A DNA stretch of 64,000 nt from Mangrovihabitans endophyticus (GCF_014646155.1 NZ_BMMX01000001.1:31100-95099), one strand, 5' to 3'. Shown: positions 17,734-27,288, counted from the first letter of the stretch. Notes: generated by a model from the letters alone, not told the origin. Numbers and translations: made by a program.

Positions 17734-20583
17734 GTGAACCCGTTATCCAGGTGGGGGGCGGCTGCCGCAGGCGCCGTCCTGCTCGCCGGACTGCTCCCCG
17801 CCGCCGCGCAAGCGGCACCCCGACCGGGTGCCGCGGCGGAGAAGGCAAGCCGTCCGGACCGGGCCGCCGACTATGACTCCCGTGATCAGATCAGCAAGCC
17901 GTCCGCCGGGCCCGCGGCGCAGCGCGCCGCCATCGCCGCGCAGCCCGGCAGCGCGGTGCGCAAGCTGCGCCAGGCGCTCGGCGTGCAGGGCATCGTCGAG
18001 ATCGACAAGGCCACCGGCACGCCGCGGCGGGTCGCCCGGACCGACGGCTTCCTGACCGCCGCCAGCGCCCGCGAGCCGGAAGCGATCGCCCGCGACTACC
18101 TGACGTCGCACGCCGACGTCTTCGGCCTCGGCTCCGCCGCGGTGGACCGGCTCACGCTGCGCCAGGACTACGTCGACATCGCGGGCACCCACCACCTGAG
18201 CTTCGTGCAGACGGTGAGCGGCGTGTCGGTGTTCGGCAACGGCGTCAAGGCGCACGTGGCCAAGGACGGCCGGCTGATCCAGATCGACGGCTCGCCGCTG
18301 GCGGACCTGCCCGCCACCGCGGGCAGCCCGGCGCTGAGCGCGGCCAAGGCCCGCGCGGCGGCGGTCAAGGACGTGTTCGGCGACTCCGCGGCGAAGGTGA
18401 CCGGCAGCAAGGCCGGCGTCACCACGTTCGCCGACGGCGGCAACGCCACCCAGGTGATCTTCCAGACCGCCGCCGGCCCGCGCCTGGCGTGGCAGGTCCT
18501 GAACATGGCCGAGGGCTACCTGCACGTGGTGGACGCGGCGAACGGCACGGTGCTGCTGCGGCAGAGCACGATCGACAACGACACCGCCATCGCGTTCCCC
18601 AACTACCCGGGCGCGCCCAAGGGCGGCGTGCAGCGCGCGGTCAACCTGACCCGCTGGCTGCCGGTCAACTCGCCCAACCTGGCCGGCAACGTGGCGCACG
18701 TCTACACCGACGTCAACGACGACGACGTGGCGAACCCGGCCGAAGAGGTGGCGCCGCGGTCGAAGCGCGACTTCAGCTACCCGTTCACCGACTTCACCGC
18801 GCAGGCGGCGGAGACCGGCTGCACCGAGGACTACCAGTGCTCCTGGGACCCCAAGGTGCCGTACTCCTGGGAGGCCAACCGGGAGCAGAACGCGGTGCAG
18901 ATGTACTACTTCCTCGGCACCTGGCACGATCACCTGCGCAACAAGCCGATCGGCTTCACCCGTGAGGCGGGCAACTTCGAAGCCGTGGACGGCGACGCCG
19001 TGCAGGGGCAGGCGCTGGACGGCGCGGACACCGCGAACGGCCTGCCGGACGCCGGTCACGACGACAACGCCAACATGAGCACCCCGCCGGACGGCACCCC
19101 GCCGCGCATGCAGATGTACCTGTTCCACAGCCCGGGTAGCGCGACCGACCCGTTCATCGCCGGCAACTCGGGCGACGAGTCGGACATCGTCTACCACGAG
19201 TACACCCACGGCCTGTCCAACCGCCTGGTGGTGGACGCGAATGGCGTCTCCACGCTGGGCGACGTGCAGGCCGGGTCGATGGGCGAGGCGTGGAGCGACT
19301 GGTACGCGCTGGACTACCTGGTCGCCGAGGGCCTGGAGAAGGACACCAAGGCGGCTCGGGACGTGCGCGTCGGCAAGTACGTGACGGCCGGCGGCACCAT
19401 CCGCACCGAACCGATGGACTGCCAGGTCGGCGACACCTCGCCGGACTGCCCCGGCGTCGCGGGCACCGGGCCGGGCGGATACACGTACGGGGACTTCGGG
19501 CACATCTACCGGCTCGGGCCGGAGGTGCACGCGGACGGTGAGATCTGGGCGCAGACGCTCTGGGATCTGCGCACCGCGATCGGCAGCGGCAAGGCCGAGT
19601 CGCTGATCACCCGGGCCATGGAGCTGTCCCCGGCGAACCCGTCCTTCCTGGACGAGCGCAACTCGATCCTGCAGGCCGACCTGGTGGTCAACGACGGCAA
19701 GCTGCAGAAGAAGATCTGGCAGGTGTTCGCCAAGCGGGGCATGGGCTTCTTCGCCGCGTCCCTGGACGGCGACGACGCCCAGCCGGTGGAGAACTTCTCC
19801 ATGCCGCCGTCGGCGAGCACCCCGCGTGGCTCGCTGACCGGCACGGTCACCGACGCCGACACCGGCGAGCCGATCGGCGGCGTCGACGTCGGGTTCGGCG
19901 GCCACGCCTCCGGCTTCGCCGGCGACTACGCCGCCACCACGGCGGCCGACGGGACGTACACCATCTCCGACATCATCCCCGGCACGTACGCGAAGGTCTT
20001 CGCCCGCGGCAACGGGTACGACCCGGTGACCCGGACGGTGTCCGTCAACTCCCGCCCGACCACCGCAGACTGGCAGCTCCGTCGTGACTGGGCGGCGCTG
20101 TCCGGCGGCGGCGAGGTGGTCAGCGCGACCGGGCCGGACTACACGCCGTACGGCTGCGGGCCGCCCCAGTTGATTGACCAGTCGCAGGCCTCCGGCTGGG
20201 GTTCCGATGTGGCGCAGGGCGGCCAGAACGCGGTGGTCCGCCTGCCGGTCGCGGTGGACATCGGCGAAGTGGTGATCAACCCGTCGGCCACGTGTGGTGA
20301 CGACGAGACCGCCGGGACCGGCGGCTACCGGCTGGAGGGCTCGGCGGACGGCTCGTCCTGGAGCACCCTGTCGGAAGGCACGTTCCCGAACGGCACCGAC
20401 ACGCCGACCACGGTGGAGCTGTCCGGCGCCACCACCGGCGTGCAGTTCCTGCGCTGGACCATGCTGACCACGCAGGGCCAGGACGCGGGCCTGTGCCCGG
20501 CCGGTCAGGCGCCGCAGTACAGCGGCTGCGTGTTCATGGACTCGACGGAACTCGCCGTCTACGGCGCGCCCGCCGGGAGCTGA
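17734..20583 (+). CDS. Secreted M36 (fungalysin-type) metallopeptidase
   Basis: A 949-residue secreted protease. A Sec signal peptide (about residues 1-28, cleaved after a run ending AAAQAA) is followed by an FTP-type inhibitory propeptide and the M36 catalytic domain with HEYTH (His488, His492) and the downstream GSMGEAWSDWYA supplying the third zinc ligand. After that come a carboxypeptidase-regulatory-like beta-sandwich (GSLTGTVTDADTGEPIGGV) and a C-terminal discoidin/F5-8C-like domain. The GTG start follows GAGAGGGG by 7 nt. The gene is monocistronic, bounded by a divergent operon and a perfect hairpin. Probable role: extracellular protein degradation. Confidence 0.9.
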   Translation: MNPLSRWGAAAAGAVLLAGLLPAAAQAAPRPGAAAEKASRPDRAADYDSRDQISKPSAGPAAQRAAIAAQPGSAVRKLRQALGVQGIVEIDKATGTPRRVARTDGFLTAASAREPEAIARDYLTSHADVFGLGSAAVDRLTLRQDYVDIAGTHHLSFVQTVSGVSVFGNGVKAHVAKDGRLIQIDGSPLADLPATAGSPALSAAKARAAAVKDVFGDSAAKVTGSKAGVTTFADGGNATQVIFQTAAGPRLAWQVLNMAEGYLHVVDAANGTVLLRQSTIDNDTAIAFPNYPGAPKGGVQRAVNLTRWLPVNSPNLAGNVAHVYTDVNDDDVANPAEEVAPRSKRDFSYPFTDFTAQAAETGCTEDYQCSWDPKVPYSWEANREQNAVQMYYFLGTWHDHLRNKPIGFTREAGNFEAVDGDAVQGQALDGADTANGLPDAGHDDNANMSTPPDGTPPRMQMYLFHSPGSATDPFIAGNSGDESDIVYHEYTHGLSNRLVVDANGVSTLGDVQAGSMGEAWSDWYALDYLVAEGLEKDTKAARDVRVGKYVTAGGTIRTEPMDCQVGDTSPDCPGVAGTGPGGYTYGDFGHIYRLGPEVHADGEIWAQTLWDLRTAIGSGKAESLITRAMELSPANPSFLDERNSILQADLVVNDGKLQKKIWQVFAKRGMGFFAASLDGDDAQPVENFSMPPSASTPRGSLTGTVTDADTGEPIGGVDVGFGGHASGFAGDYAATTAADGTYTISDIIPGTYAKVFARGNGYDPVTRTVSVNSRPTTADWQLRRDWAALSGGGEVVSATGPDYTPYGCGPPQLIDQSQASGWGSDVAQGGQNAVVRLPVAVDIGEVVINPSATCGDDETAGTGGYRLEGSADGSSWSTLSEGTFPNGTDTPTTVELSGATTGVQFLRWTMLTTQGQDAGLCPAGQAPQYSGCVFMDSTELAVYGAPAGS

Positions 20584-20594
20584 CCCACCTCGGT

Positions 20595-20630
20595 GATACC
20601 GGTCGCCGCCACGTGGCGGCGACCGGTATC
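20595..20630 (+). terminator. Perfect 18-bp hairpin after the protease gene
   Basis: GATACCGGTCGCCGCCAC is followed directly by its exact complement, a 36-nt perfect palindrome starting 11 nt after the stop codon. It lacks a U-tract. Its right end overlaps the -10 box assigned to the leuS leader, so the same DNA may end one transcript and start another. Confidence 0.75.
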
Positions 20631-20632
20631 AT
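20627..20632 (+). promoter_or_regulatory. -10 box of the leuS leader transcript
   Basis: TATCAT lies exactly at -12 to -7 relative to the ATG of the leader peptide at 20639, giving a leaderless start. It overlaps the last bases of the preceding hairpin. No convincing -35 hexamer is seen, which is usual for such promoters. Confidence 0.5.
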
Positions 20633-20638
20633 GCCTCC

Positions 20639-20677
20639 ATGGCCCGGTCCTTCCTGCTTCTTAGCCGGCCGTGCTGA
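20639..20677 (+). CDS. Leu-rich leader peptide of leuS
   Basis: A 12-codon ORF, MARSFLLLSRPC, with three consecutive Leu codons, CTG CTT CTT. CTT is rarely used in such GC-rich genes, which fits a codon chosen to stall ribosomes when charged leucyl-tRNA is scarce. It starts right at the expected transcription start and is followed by a hairpin (CCGACG/CGTCGG, 20693-20709) and an intrinsic terminator at 20728-20754 ahead of leuS. This is the arrangement of classical transcription attenuation, which has been predicted for leuS in some Streptomyces. Confidence 0.7.
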   Translation: MARSFLLLSRPC

Positions 20678-20727
20678 GTTCCTGACCAGGGGCCGACGAG
20701 GCCCGTCGGTCACCGGCCCAGCGCGGC

Positions 20728-20754
20728 GCCCCCTCCTGCGAGAGGGGCTTTTTT
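20728..20754 (+). terminator. Intrinsic terminator/attenuator upstream of leuS
   Basis: A GCCCC/GGGGC stem extended by two further pairs across a one-base bulge, loop CTGCGA, followed by six T residues. It is the only U-tailed terminator I saw in this window and lies 46 bp upstream of the leuS start, in its own leader. Read as the regulated terminator of a Leu attenuator. Confidence 0.75.
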
Positions 20755-20800
20755 ATGCCCTGAGGCAGGCCGACCCCCGTCCGAGACGTCGACGAACGAG

Positions 20801-23620
20801 ATGATGACGATGAGCGAGTCCGACACCCCACCGTTCCGCTACACCGCGGCGATGGCCGGTGAGATCGAGCCACGATGGCAGCGTCACTGGGCGGAGAACG
20901 GCACGTTCCACGCACCCAACCCGAGCGGCGACCTGGCCGATCCGAGCCACCCCCGGGCCGGTGCGCCGAAGCTGCACGTGCAGGACATGTTCCCGTACCC
21001 GTCCGGCGCCGGCCTGCACGTCGGACACCCGCTGGGCTACATCGGCACCGACTGCTACACCCGCTTCAAGCGGATGGCCGGCTTCAATGTGCTGCACCCG
21101 ATGGGGTTCGACGCGTTCGGCCTGCCCGCCGAGCAGTATGCGGTGCAGACCGGCACGCATCCGCGCACCACCACCGAGGCCAACGTGGCGCGGTACCGCG
21201 CGCAACTGAGCCGGCTGGGCCTGGCCTACGACGACCGCCGTTCGTTCGCCACCACCGACCCGGACTACTACCGCTGGACTCAGTGGATCTTCCTGCAGAT
21301 CTTCAACTCCTGGTACGACCCGCAGGCGCGCACGGCCCGTCCGATCGACGACCTGATCGCCGCGTTCGAGTCGGGGGAGCGGCAGCCGAAGGACGGCGCC
21401 TGGGCCACCATGTCGGCGGTGCAGCGGCGCGAGGTCATCGACTCGTACCGGCTGGCCTACGTCAGCGAGGCGCCGGTGAACTGGTGTCCCGGCCTGGGCA
21501 CCGTGCTGGCCAACGAGGAGGTCACCCCGGACGGCCGCAGCGAACGCGGCAACTATCCGGTCTTCCAGCGCAGCCTGAAGCAGTGGATGATGCGCATCAC
21601 CGAGTACGGCGACCGGCTGCTGGCGGACCTGGACGGCCTGGACTGGCCGGACAAGGTCAAGCTGATGCAGCGCAACTGGATCGGCCGTTCCTCCGGCGCC
21701 CACGTCGACTTCCGGGTGGACGCCGCCGGCGACGCGGTGATCTCCGTGTTCACCACCCGGCCGGACACCCTGTTCGGGGCGACCTACATGGTGCTGGCGC
21801 CCGAGCACGACCTGGTCGACGGAATCGTTCCGCAGGCGTGGCCGCAGGGCACCCAGCCGTCGTGGACCGCGGGTCACGTGACGCCGGTGGAAGCCGTCAC
21901 CGCGTACCGGGAAGAAGCCGCGGCCAAGACCGAGCAGGAGCGGACCGCCGAGAGCAAGGTGAAGACCGGCGTCTTCACCGGGGCGTACGCGATCAACCCG
22001 GTCAACGGCGCCCGCATCCCGGTGTTCATCGCCGACTACGTGCTGGCCGGATACGGCACCGGCGCGATCATGGCGGTGCCCGGCCAGGACGAGCGGGACT
22101 GGGACTTCGCCGAGGTCTTCGACCTGCCGATCATCCGTACGGTGCAGGCCCCCGACGGCTTTGCCGGAGCGTTCACCGGCGACGGGCCGGCGATCAACTC
22201 CGACTGGCTGAACGGCAAGAGCGTGACCGAGGCCAAGGCCGCCATGATCGGTTGGCTGGAGGAGCACGGCCACGGCCGCGGCGCGACCACCTACCGCCTG
22301 CGTGACTGGCTGTTCAGCCGGCAGCGCTACTGGGGCGAGCCGTTCCCGATCGTCTACGACGAGACCGGCATGCCGGTGGCGCTGCCCGAGTCGATGCTGC
22401 CCGTGGTGCTGCCCGACGTGGACGACTTCTCGCCGCGCACCTTCGACGCGGACGACGCGGACAGCGAGCCGGAGACGCCGCTGTCGCGCAAGAAGGACTG
22501 GGTCGAGGTCGAACTGGACCTGGGGGACGGGCCGCGGCGTTACACCCGGGAGACCAACACCATGCCGCAGTGGGCCGGTTCCTGCTGGTACGAACTGCGC
22601 TACCTGGACCCGCACAACGACAAGGTGCTGGTCGATCCGGAGAACGAGGCCTACTGGATGGGCCCGCGGGGCGCCGGCGACTGCGGCGGGGTCGACCTGT
22701 ACGTCGGTGGCGTCGAGCACGCGGTGCTGCACCTGCTGTACGCCCGGTTCTGGCACAAGGTGCTGCACGACCTGGGACACGTGTCCTCGTCCGAGCCGTT
22801 CCGCAAGCTGTTCAACCAGGGCTACATCCAGGCGTACGCGTTCCGTGACGCGCGCGGCGTGGTGGTGCCCGCCGAGGAGGTCGTGGAGCGCGACGGCGCC
22901 TACTACTACGGCGAACAGCAGGTCACCCGCGAGTACGGCAAAATGGGCAAATCGCTGAAGAACGTGGTGACGCCGGACGAGATGTGCGAGCAGTACGGCG
23001 CGGACACCTTCCGGGTGTACGAGATGGCGATGGGACCGTTGGACGTCTCGCGCCCGTGGGAGACCCGTGCCGTGGTGGGCTCGCAGCGTTTCCTGCAGCG
23101 CGTGTGGCGCCTGGTGGTGGACGAGGAATCGGGGGCCGTCCGGGTCACCGATGAGCCGCTGGACCCGAAGGTGCGCAAGACGCTGCACCGGGTCATCGAC
23201 GCCGTCCGGGGCGAGATGGAGGAGCTGCGCTTCAACACCGCGATCGCCAAGCTGATCGAGCTGACGAACGCGCTGACCCCGCTGGCGGTGACGTCACGCG
23301 AGGCGGTGGAGCCGCTGGTGCTGATGATCTCGCCGTTCGCCCCGCACATGGCCGAGGAGCTGTGGCGCAAGCTGGGCCACCCGGAGACACTGGCGTACGC
23401 CGAGTTCCCGGTGGCGGACCCCGCCCAACTGGTGGCGGAGTCGGTCACCTATCCGGTCCAGGTGAACGGCAAGGTCCGGGGACGGATCTCGGTGGCGCCG
23501 GACACCGGCGATGCGGACGTACGAGCCGCGGCGCTGGCCGAGGTGGGCGAGGCGCTGTCCGGACGGGAACCGAAAAAGGTGATCGTGGTGCCGGGACGCC
23601 TGGTCAGCGTGGTGGTCTAA
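20801..23620 (+). CDS. leuS: Leucyl-tRNA synthetase
   Basis: A 939-residue class I aminoacyl-tRNA synthetase that charges tRNA-Leu. The HIGH motif is HVGH (residues 73-76), the CP1 editing domain carries [20 protein letters not shown], and the KMSKS loop is KMGKS (residues 714-718), a Gly-for-Ser variant I believe occurs in other actinobacterial LeuRS. The C-terminal anticodon-binding region ends with the tRNA-contacting domain ([15 protein letters not shown]). Starts at 20801, 20804 and 20810 are all possible; none has a strong Shine-Dalgarno site. The leader peptide and terminator upstream imply control by leucyl-tRNA charging. Confidence 0.96.
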   Translation: MMTMSESDTPPFRYTAAMAGEIEPRWQRHWAENGTFHAPNPSGDLADPSHPRAGAPKLHVQDMFPYPSGAGLHVGHPLGYIGTDCYTRFKRMAGFNVLHPMGFDAFGLPAEQYAVQTGTHPRTTTEANVARYRAQLSRLGLAYDDRRSFATTDPDYYRWTQWIFLQIFNSWYDPQARTARPIDDLIAAFESGERQPKDGAWATMSAVQRREVIDSYRLAYVSEAPVNWCPGLGTVLANEEVTPDGRSERGNYPVFQRSLKQWMMRITEYGDRLLADLDGLDWPDKVKLMQRNWIGRSSGAHVDFRVDAAGDAVISVFTTRPDTLFGATYMVLAPEHDLVDGIVPQAWPQGTQPSWTAGHVTPVEAVTAYREEAAAKTEQERTAESKVKTGVFTGAYAINPVNGARIPVFIADYVLAGYGTGAIMAVPGQDERDWDFAEVFDLPIIRTVQAPDGFAGAFTGDGPAINSDWLNGKSVTEAKAAMIGWLEEHGHGRGATTYRLRDWLFSRQRYWGEPFPIVYDETGMPVALPESMLPVVLPDVDDFSPRTFDADDADSEPETPLSRKKDWVEVELDLGDGPRRYTRETNTMPQWAGSCWYELRYLDPHNDKVLVDPENEAYWMGPRGAGDCGGVDLYVGGVEHAVLHLLYARFWHKVLHDLGHVSSSEPFRKLFNQGYIQAYAFRDARGVVVPAEEVVERDGAYYYGEQQVTREYGKMGKSLKNVVTPDEMCEQYGADTFRVYEMAMGPLDVSRPWETRAVVGSQRFLQRVWRLVVDEESGAVRVTDEPLDPKVRKTLHRVIDAVRGEMEELRFNTAIAKLIELTNALTPLAVTSREAVEPLVLMISPFAPHMAEELWRKLGHPETLAYAEFPVADPAQLVAESVTYPVQVNGKVRGRISVAPDTGDADVRAAALAEVGEALSGREPKKVIVVPGRLVSVVV

Positions 23621-23740
23621 CCCGCCGCCCCGCCCGCCCCGCCGCCGCCGCGCCCGTCCCGCCGTCGCCCCGCCCGTCCCGCCGCCGCCCCGCCGGGGCG
23701 CCCGCCCCGCCGGGGCGCCCGCCGGGGCCGCCCGCCCGGA
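23621..23740. repeat. Low-complexity C-rich tract after leuS
   Basis: Repeats of CCCGCCGCCCCGCC type followed by CGGGGCGCCCGCC units separate the leuS stop from the next inverted-repeat element. No gene or clear terminator is visible. Confidence 0.6.
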
Positions 23741-23750
23741 GCGAGCGCGT

Positions 23751-23820
23751 CGATCATGGACTTCGTGGTCCGACAAGTCGGTCATATCCGTGCAAATTCC
23801 GCCCGCTTTGTCCAAGATCG
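23751..23820 (+). repeat. Intergenic 70-bp inverted-repeat element, copy E
   Basis: Left end CGATCATGGA and right end TCCAAGATCG are inverted repeats with one mismatch. The internal block GGTCCGACAAGTCGGTCAT matches the rest of the family. It sits between the convergent 3' ends of leuS and the TVP38-like gene. Confidence 0.7.
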
Positions 23821-23867
23821 GCGCGCACACTGGATCTACCGGGGTGCGAGGGGGGCGGGTTCTGCGC

Positions 23868-24635
23868 TTAGGGAGCCTCGCGCAGCGCCGCCGCCTCGCG
23901 CCGGTTCGCCCACCGCCAGCGCAGCACGATCGCGCAGGTCAGGGCGAAGCCGACGACGGCCGGCGCCAGGGTCAGCGGGCTCATCGAATCGGGTGCGGTC
24001 ACCGCCGCGCCGATCACCGCGTAGGACACCGCGGACGGCACCGCCGCCAGCGTGGTGCCCAGCAGATAGCGCACCCGGCACACCGAGGTGGTGCCGTAGG
24101 CGTATCCGATCAGGCCGTACGGAGCCAGGGGCAGGAACCGCACCAGAAGCACGGCGGCCAGGCCGCGGCGGTTGAGCCAGCCGTCCAGACGCTGCATCCG
24201 GCTGCCGTGCCGGGCACTCAGCGCGCCCCGTCCGGCCCAGCGCCCGGCGTAGTAGGTGGCGATCGCCGCGATCACGGCCGCGGCGAGCGCCGTTGCCGCG
24301 CCGGTGGCCGGTCCGAGCAGGGCGCCGCACGCCAGCGTGATGGCCGTGCGCGGAACCAGAACGGACAGCAGCAGGCCGCCCAGGACGGCGATGGCCACCG
24401 CGGCGGCGGGTCCGAGGGCGACCACCGCGTTGGCAAGCTCCCGCAGCGGCAGCGTGGACGCGGCCGCGCCGAGGCCGACGACGGCCAGGGCGAGGACCCC
24501 GAACCGGACGATCCGCTTGGTGCGGCTCGTCCGGTTGCCGGACGGTTGCGCGAGCGCCGGGGTCGGAGTGGGCCGATCGGCCTGAGGGTCCGCGGCGGGG
24601 TTCGCGCCCCGCGGGGCGATCAGGATGTCGGTCAT
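23868..24635 (-). CDS. TVP38/TMEM64 (VTT-domain) membrane protein
   Basis: A 255-residue integral membrane protein with a Pro-rich cytosolic N-terminus (about 40 residues) and five to six hydrophobic segments. The family signature RFLPLAPYGLIGYAYGTTSV lies in the central VTT/SNARE-associated region. Relatives are DedA-like membrane proteins thought to move lipids across the membrane; the substrate here is unknown. It is transcribed opposite to leuS and lies 49 bp downstream of gatD on the same strand, so it may share that transcript. Confidence 0.85.
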   Translation of the reverse strand: MTDILIAPRGANPAADPQADRPTPTPALAQPSGNRTSRTKRIVRFGVLALAVVGLGAAASTLPLRELANAVVALGPAAAVAIAVLGGLLLSVLVPRTAITLACGALLGPATGAATALAAAVIAAIATYYAGRWAGRGALSARHGSRMQRLDGWLNRRGLAAVLLVRFLPLAPYGLIGYAYGTTSVCRVRYLLGTTLAAVPSAVSYAVIGAAVTAPDSMSPLTLAPAVVGFALTCAIVLRWRWANRREAAALREAP

Positions 24636-24684
24636 GCAGGATTACCGCCCCAACGCTCGTCGGTCCAGACCAGATCGGTGCTGC

Positions 24685-25410
24685 TCACACACCTGCCGCA
24701 GCCAGTCGTTCGCTGCGTAGCCGGTCGGCCCAGGTGTCGTCGAGAGTTGCAAGACTATCCACGCCGATTGCCCAACGCAGTAGCAGATCGGCTATATCCG
24801 GGTTGCGAGCGAGTGCGGGCCCGTGGGAGTAGGTTCCGATGATCTTGCCGTGCCAAGCACCCTCGGTTTGCCCGTCGTTGCCGATGCCGGCGGTCACCCG
24901 GGCCAGCGGTGCGACGTCGGCACCCAGGTGGGTGCGCCCGCCGTGATTTTCGAATCCGCTCAGCGGCGGCAGACCGAGCCGCGGGTCGATGTCGCCGCGC
25001 AGCTCACCGACGGCGCGTGTCTCGCCCCGGTCCGAGCCGATGTCCAGCAGGCCCAGGCCGGCGCACTTCGCGCCCTTGGCGAAGAACGAGTGCCCGAACA
25101 GTTGATATCCGGCGCAGATGGCGAGCACGGACGCGCCCTGGTTCACCGCGCGGTGCAGGCCGCCGTCGGCGATCAGGCGTTGCGCGGCCAGCGCCTGCGG
25201 GCCGTCCTCGCCGCCGCCGATGAGGTAGATGTCGGCGTTGGCGGGCATCGGCTGGTCGGAGCGCACCTGGAGGGTCTCCACCGGGATGCCGCGCATGGCT
25301 GCCCGGCGGGCCAGGATCAGCAGGTTGCCCCGGTCGCCGTAGGTGGATAGCAGGTCCGGGTAGATCCAGACGATGCGCAGGCAGCTCTCCGTGGTGCGCT
25401 CAGTTGACAC
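24685..25410 (-). CDS. gatD: GatD glutaminase of the lipid II amidotransferase
   Basis: A 241-residue CobB/CobQ-type class I glutamine amidotransferase. The nucleophile elbow is LAICAGYQLFG (Cys99), and the partner His lies in GTYSHGP. The start YPDLLSTYGDRGNLL and IGGGEDGPQ are typical of GatD. With MurT it amidates the D-Glu of lipid II stem peptides to D-isoglutamine, GatD supplying ammonia from glutamine at the cytosolic membrane face. Its GTG start overlaps the murT stop by 11 bp, so the subunits are coupled. Confidence 0.92.
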   Translation of the reverse strand: MSTERTTESCLRIVWIYPDLLSTYGDRGNLLILARRAAMRGIPVETLQVRSDQPMPANADIYLIGGGEDGPQALAAQRLIADGGLHRAVNQGASVLAICAGYQLFGHSFFAKGAKCAGLGLLDIGSDRGETRAVGELRGDIDPRLGLPPLSGFENHGGRTHLGADVAPLARVTAGIGNDGQTEGAWHGKIIGTYSHGPALARNPDIADLLLRWAIGVDSLATLDDTWADRLRSERLAAAGV

Positions 25411-26635
25411 GGTTCAACTCCGCTCGGATGTCCTGGAACGCGGTGTAGTTCGCGATGACTTCGAGGCGTCCAGCGGGGGTGGATGCGATGGCCTCGTCGA
25501 AGGTACGTACGTGCCGGAACGGCACATCGTTCACTTCCAGCCGCACCGCGAGGTCGTACGCGCGTTCGCCGGTGATCAGCACCGGACGTCCGCGCAGTGG
25601 GGAGAAGTCGACGTCGTACAGCCAGGAGGTGTCGAATCCGTCGGGGTCGCGCGCGTTGATGGACAACAGTGTGGGTGCCAGCTCGGCCATGTCGAAGGCC
25701 TCCAGCCAGCTCGCCGGGTTCTTGGCCAGCAGCAGCCGGATCAGCCGCCCGTCCCGCTCCACCTGCGCGTAGCGGCCGGCCACCGAGGCGACCGTGGACA
25801 GACGGGACACCGCTTCGATGGGGCGCACGCCGAACTCGGCGGCCAGCGCCAGGGCGGTGGCCGCGTTGCCCAGGTTGACCCGGCCGGGCAGTTGCAGCTT
25901 GATCAGGTGCCAGTCGCCGCCGGGGTCGACCACGCCGTCGTCTTCCACCTGCCACTGCGGCGCGGGCCGGCGCAGCCAGCAGCCGGTGCACCACCAGTCG
26001 CCGCCGGAGCGCTCGATCGGATCGCCGCTCTCCGGGCAGACCCAGGAGTCGTCGTGCCACCGTTGCCCGGCGCTGAACCACCGCACGTGCGGCGCGTGCG
26101 CCGCCGCCCATACCACCATCGGATCGTCCGCGTTGGCGACCACGTGCACGTCGGGGTGGGCGGCGAGGGCGGTGCGCCACATCTGGGCCATCATCGCCAC
26201 CTCCTTCGCCCGGTCTAGCTGGTCGCGGCTGAGGTTGAGCAAGGCGACCACGTGCGGGGTGGTGTCCTCGATCACCCGGGGCAGGTAGTGCTCGTCCACT
26301 TCGAGCACCGCGTACGGCGTGGTGCCCGCCTTGGCCAGCGCGGAGGTGTGCCCGGTGGGCATGTTCGCGCCGAACGAGTTGGTGGCGACCGGGCCGAGCA
26401 CGCCGACGGCGGCGGCGGCGAGCCGGGTCGTGGTGGTCTTGCCGTTGGTGCCGGAGACCAGCGCAATGGCGCGGCCGTGGGCCAGGTTGCGGAGCAGGTC
26501 CGGATCGATTTTGAGGCCGATCCACCCGCCGATGACCGAGCCGTCGCCGCGTCCGGCGGCTCGGGAGAGAGCAGCCGCAGTGCGCGAGACGGAGCTCGCG
26601 ACCTTGGCGCGGATGGGCATTCTCGGGTCAGTCAC
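25400..26635 (-). CDS. murT: MurT ligase subunit of lipid II amidotransferase
   Basis: A 411-residue Mur-ligase-like protein that binds lipid II and ATP and works with GatD. The P-loop is GTNGKTTTT (residues 61-69), and the C-terminal DUF1727 domain contains the GatD-interacting region. The zinc-ribbon insert reads VCPESGDP...WWCTGC, with Ser where a second Cys (CPxC) is usual, so only three of four ribbon cysteines remain. The frame extends upstream to 26983, but that part has no family similarity. GTG 26635 (VTDPRMPIRAK) follows TACCCT by 7 nt; ATG 26620 is the alternative. Confidence 0.9.
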   Translation of the reverse strand: MTDPRMPIRAKVASSVSRTAAALSRAAGRGDGSVIGGWIGLKIDPDLLRNLAHGRAIALVSGTNGKTTTTRLAAAAVGVLGPVATNSFGANMPTGHTSALAKAGTTPYAVLEVDEHYLPRVIEDTTPHVVALLNLSRDQLDRAKEVAMMAQMWRTALAAHPDVHVVANADDPMVVWAAAHAPHVRWFSAGQRWHDDSWVCPESGDPIERSGGDWWCTGCWLRRPAPQWQVEDDGVVDPGGDWHLIKLQLPGRVNLGNAATALALAAEFGVRPIEAVSRLSTVASVAGRYAQVERDGRLIRLLLAKNPASWLEAFDMAELAPTLLSINARDPDGFDTSWLYDVDFSPLRGRPVLITGERAYDLAVRLEVNDVPFRHVRTFDEAIASTPAGRLEVIANYTAFQDIRAELNRVN

Positions 26636-26642
26636 GCGAGCG

Positions 26643-26648
26643 AGGGTA
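26643..26648 (-). promoter_or_regulatory. -10 box for leaderless murT-gatD mRNA
   Basis: On the minus strand TACCCT occupies -13 to -8 relative to the GTG at 26635, and there is no Shine-Dalgarno site. This fits a leaderless murT transcript. Confidence 0.4.
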
Positions 26649-27180
26649 CCGGACCCGAGGCGCGGTTCCGTCGCCCGCGCGACGCGCTCCGCGCACCGGT
26701 TCCGCAGCGTCGGGCGGAGGTGCCCGGGACGGCCGCCGCGGCGGCGGTGGAGCTCCGCTTTTCGGCCGATCAGGGGCGGCCGGTCGGCCGGTGCTTGCGC
26801 ACCGTCTGTGACGTTTGGCCGGATGATCGGCCGAATCCGAATGCGGCGGTGATCGACCTTGATGCCGGAATTATTGTGAGGTGATTCACCGGTGCTGATG
26901 GACCAGGCGTGATTGCTTGACCACGCACTGGGGTGGCATTTTCCGCGGCGCACATCCAAATCGGGCAGTGAGGGCTGTGCCAAACACGCTCCGTGACGAA
27001 TTGCCCGGCGGCGGCGCCTGGATGTTTTCGGTTATGAAGGTTCCGCTGGCGAGCACCCGCTCGCCGCTCGCGTCGATCCGGATCACGCCGAGCCCTGCCC
27101 CGGTCCGGTCGCTGCGACCATCGCACCGTTCGACCACAAGGCAGTGGGGGCAGGGACGGGGGACCCGATTTTCCGGTTCC
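26649..27180. other. Long divergent intergenic region murT / nlpC
   Basis: About 530 bp between the divergent murT promoter and the riboswitch hold no gene; ORFs crossing it are Arg/Pro-rich shadows. It has lower GC from about 26800 to 27040 and a CRP-like palindrome. A TTGACC hexamer at 26917 could be a -35, but no clear -10 was found. The transcription start of the riboswitch RNA is therefore unknown. Confidence 0.5.
26875..26890 (+). promoter_or_regulatory. CRP/GlxR-like operator
   Basis: TGTGA-GGTGAT-TCACC matches the CRP-family palindrome TGTGA-N6-TCACA at nine of ten conserved positions. It lies in the region feeding the riboswitch-controlled hydrolase gene. CRP-type control of resuscitation and wall-hydrolase genes is known in mycobacteria and Streptomyces, so the site is plausible, but it is one match in 670 bp. 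Confidence 0.45.
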
Positions 27181-27288
27181 CGCGTCGGCGATCCGCTCGG
27201 CGGACCGCCGGGGAGCCTCGGGGTGAAGCCGCGCCTGCGGCCGGGCAACCTTCTGCGCCCGAACCCGACAGCTAACCTCGCAGGCGTG
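27181..27288 (+). ncRNA. ydaO-yuaA (c-di-AMP) riboswitch
   Basis: The class signatures are in order: GCCGGGGAGC, GGGGTGAA, CGGGCAACC, then CGAACCCGACAGCTAACC and CGCAGGCG. Closing stem P1 can form between CGCGTC at 27181-27186 and GGCGTG at 27283-27288. Actinobacterial members of this class sit upstream of rpf and NlpC/P60 wall hydrolase genes, and sense cyclic di-AMP, normally shutting expression off. Here it ends only 20 nt before the start codon of an NlpC/P60 gene. Confidence 0.93.

Noticed and set aside
26636..26983. N-terminal extension of MurT to 26983
   Set aside because: The added residues show no Mur-ligase similarity, and a good leaderless start lies at 26635.
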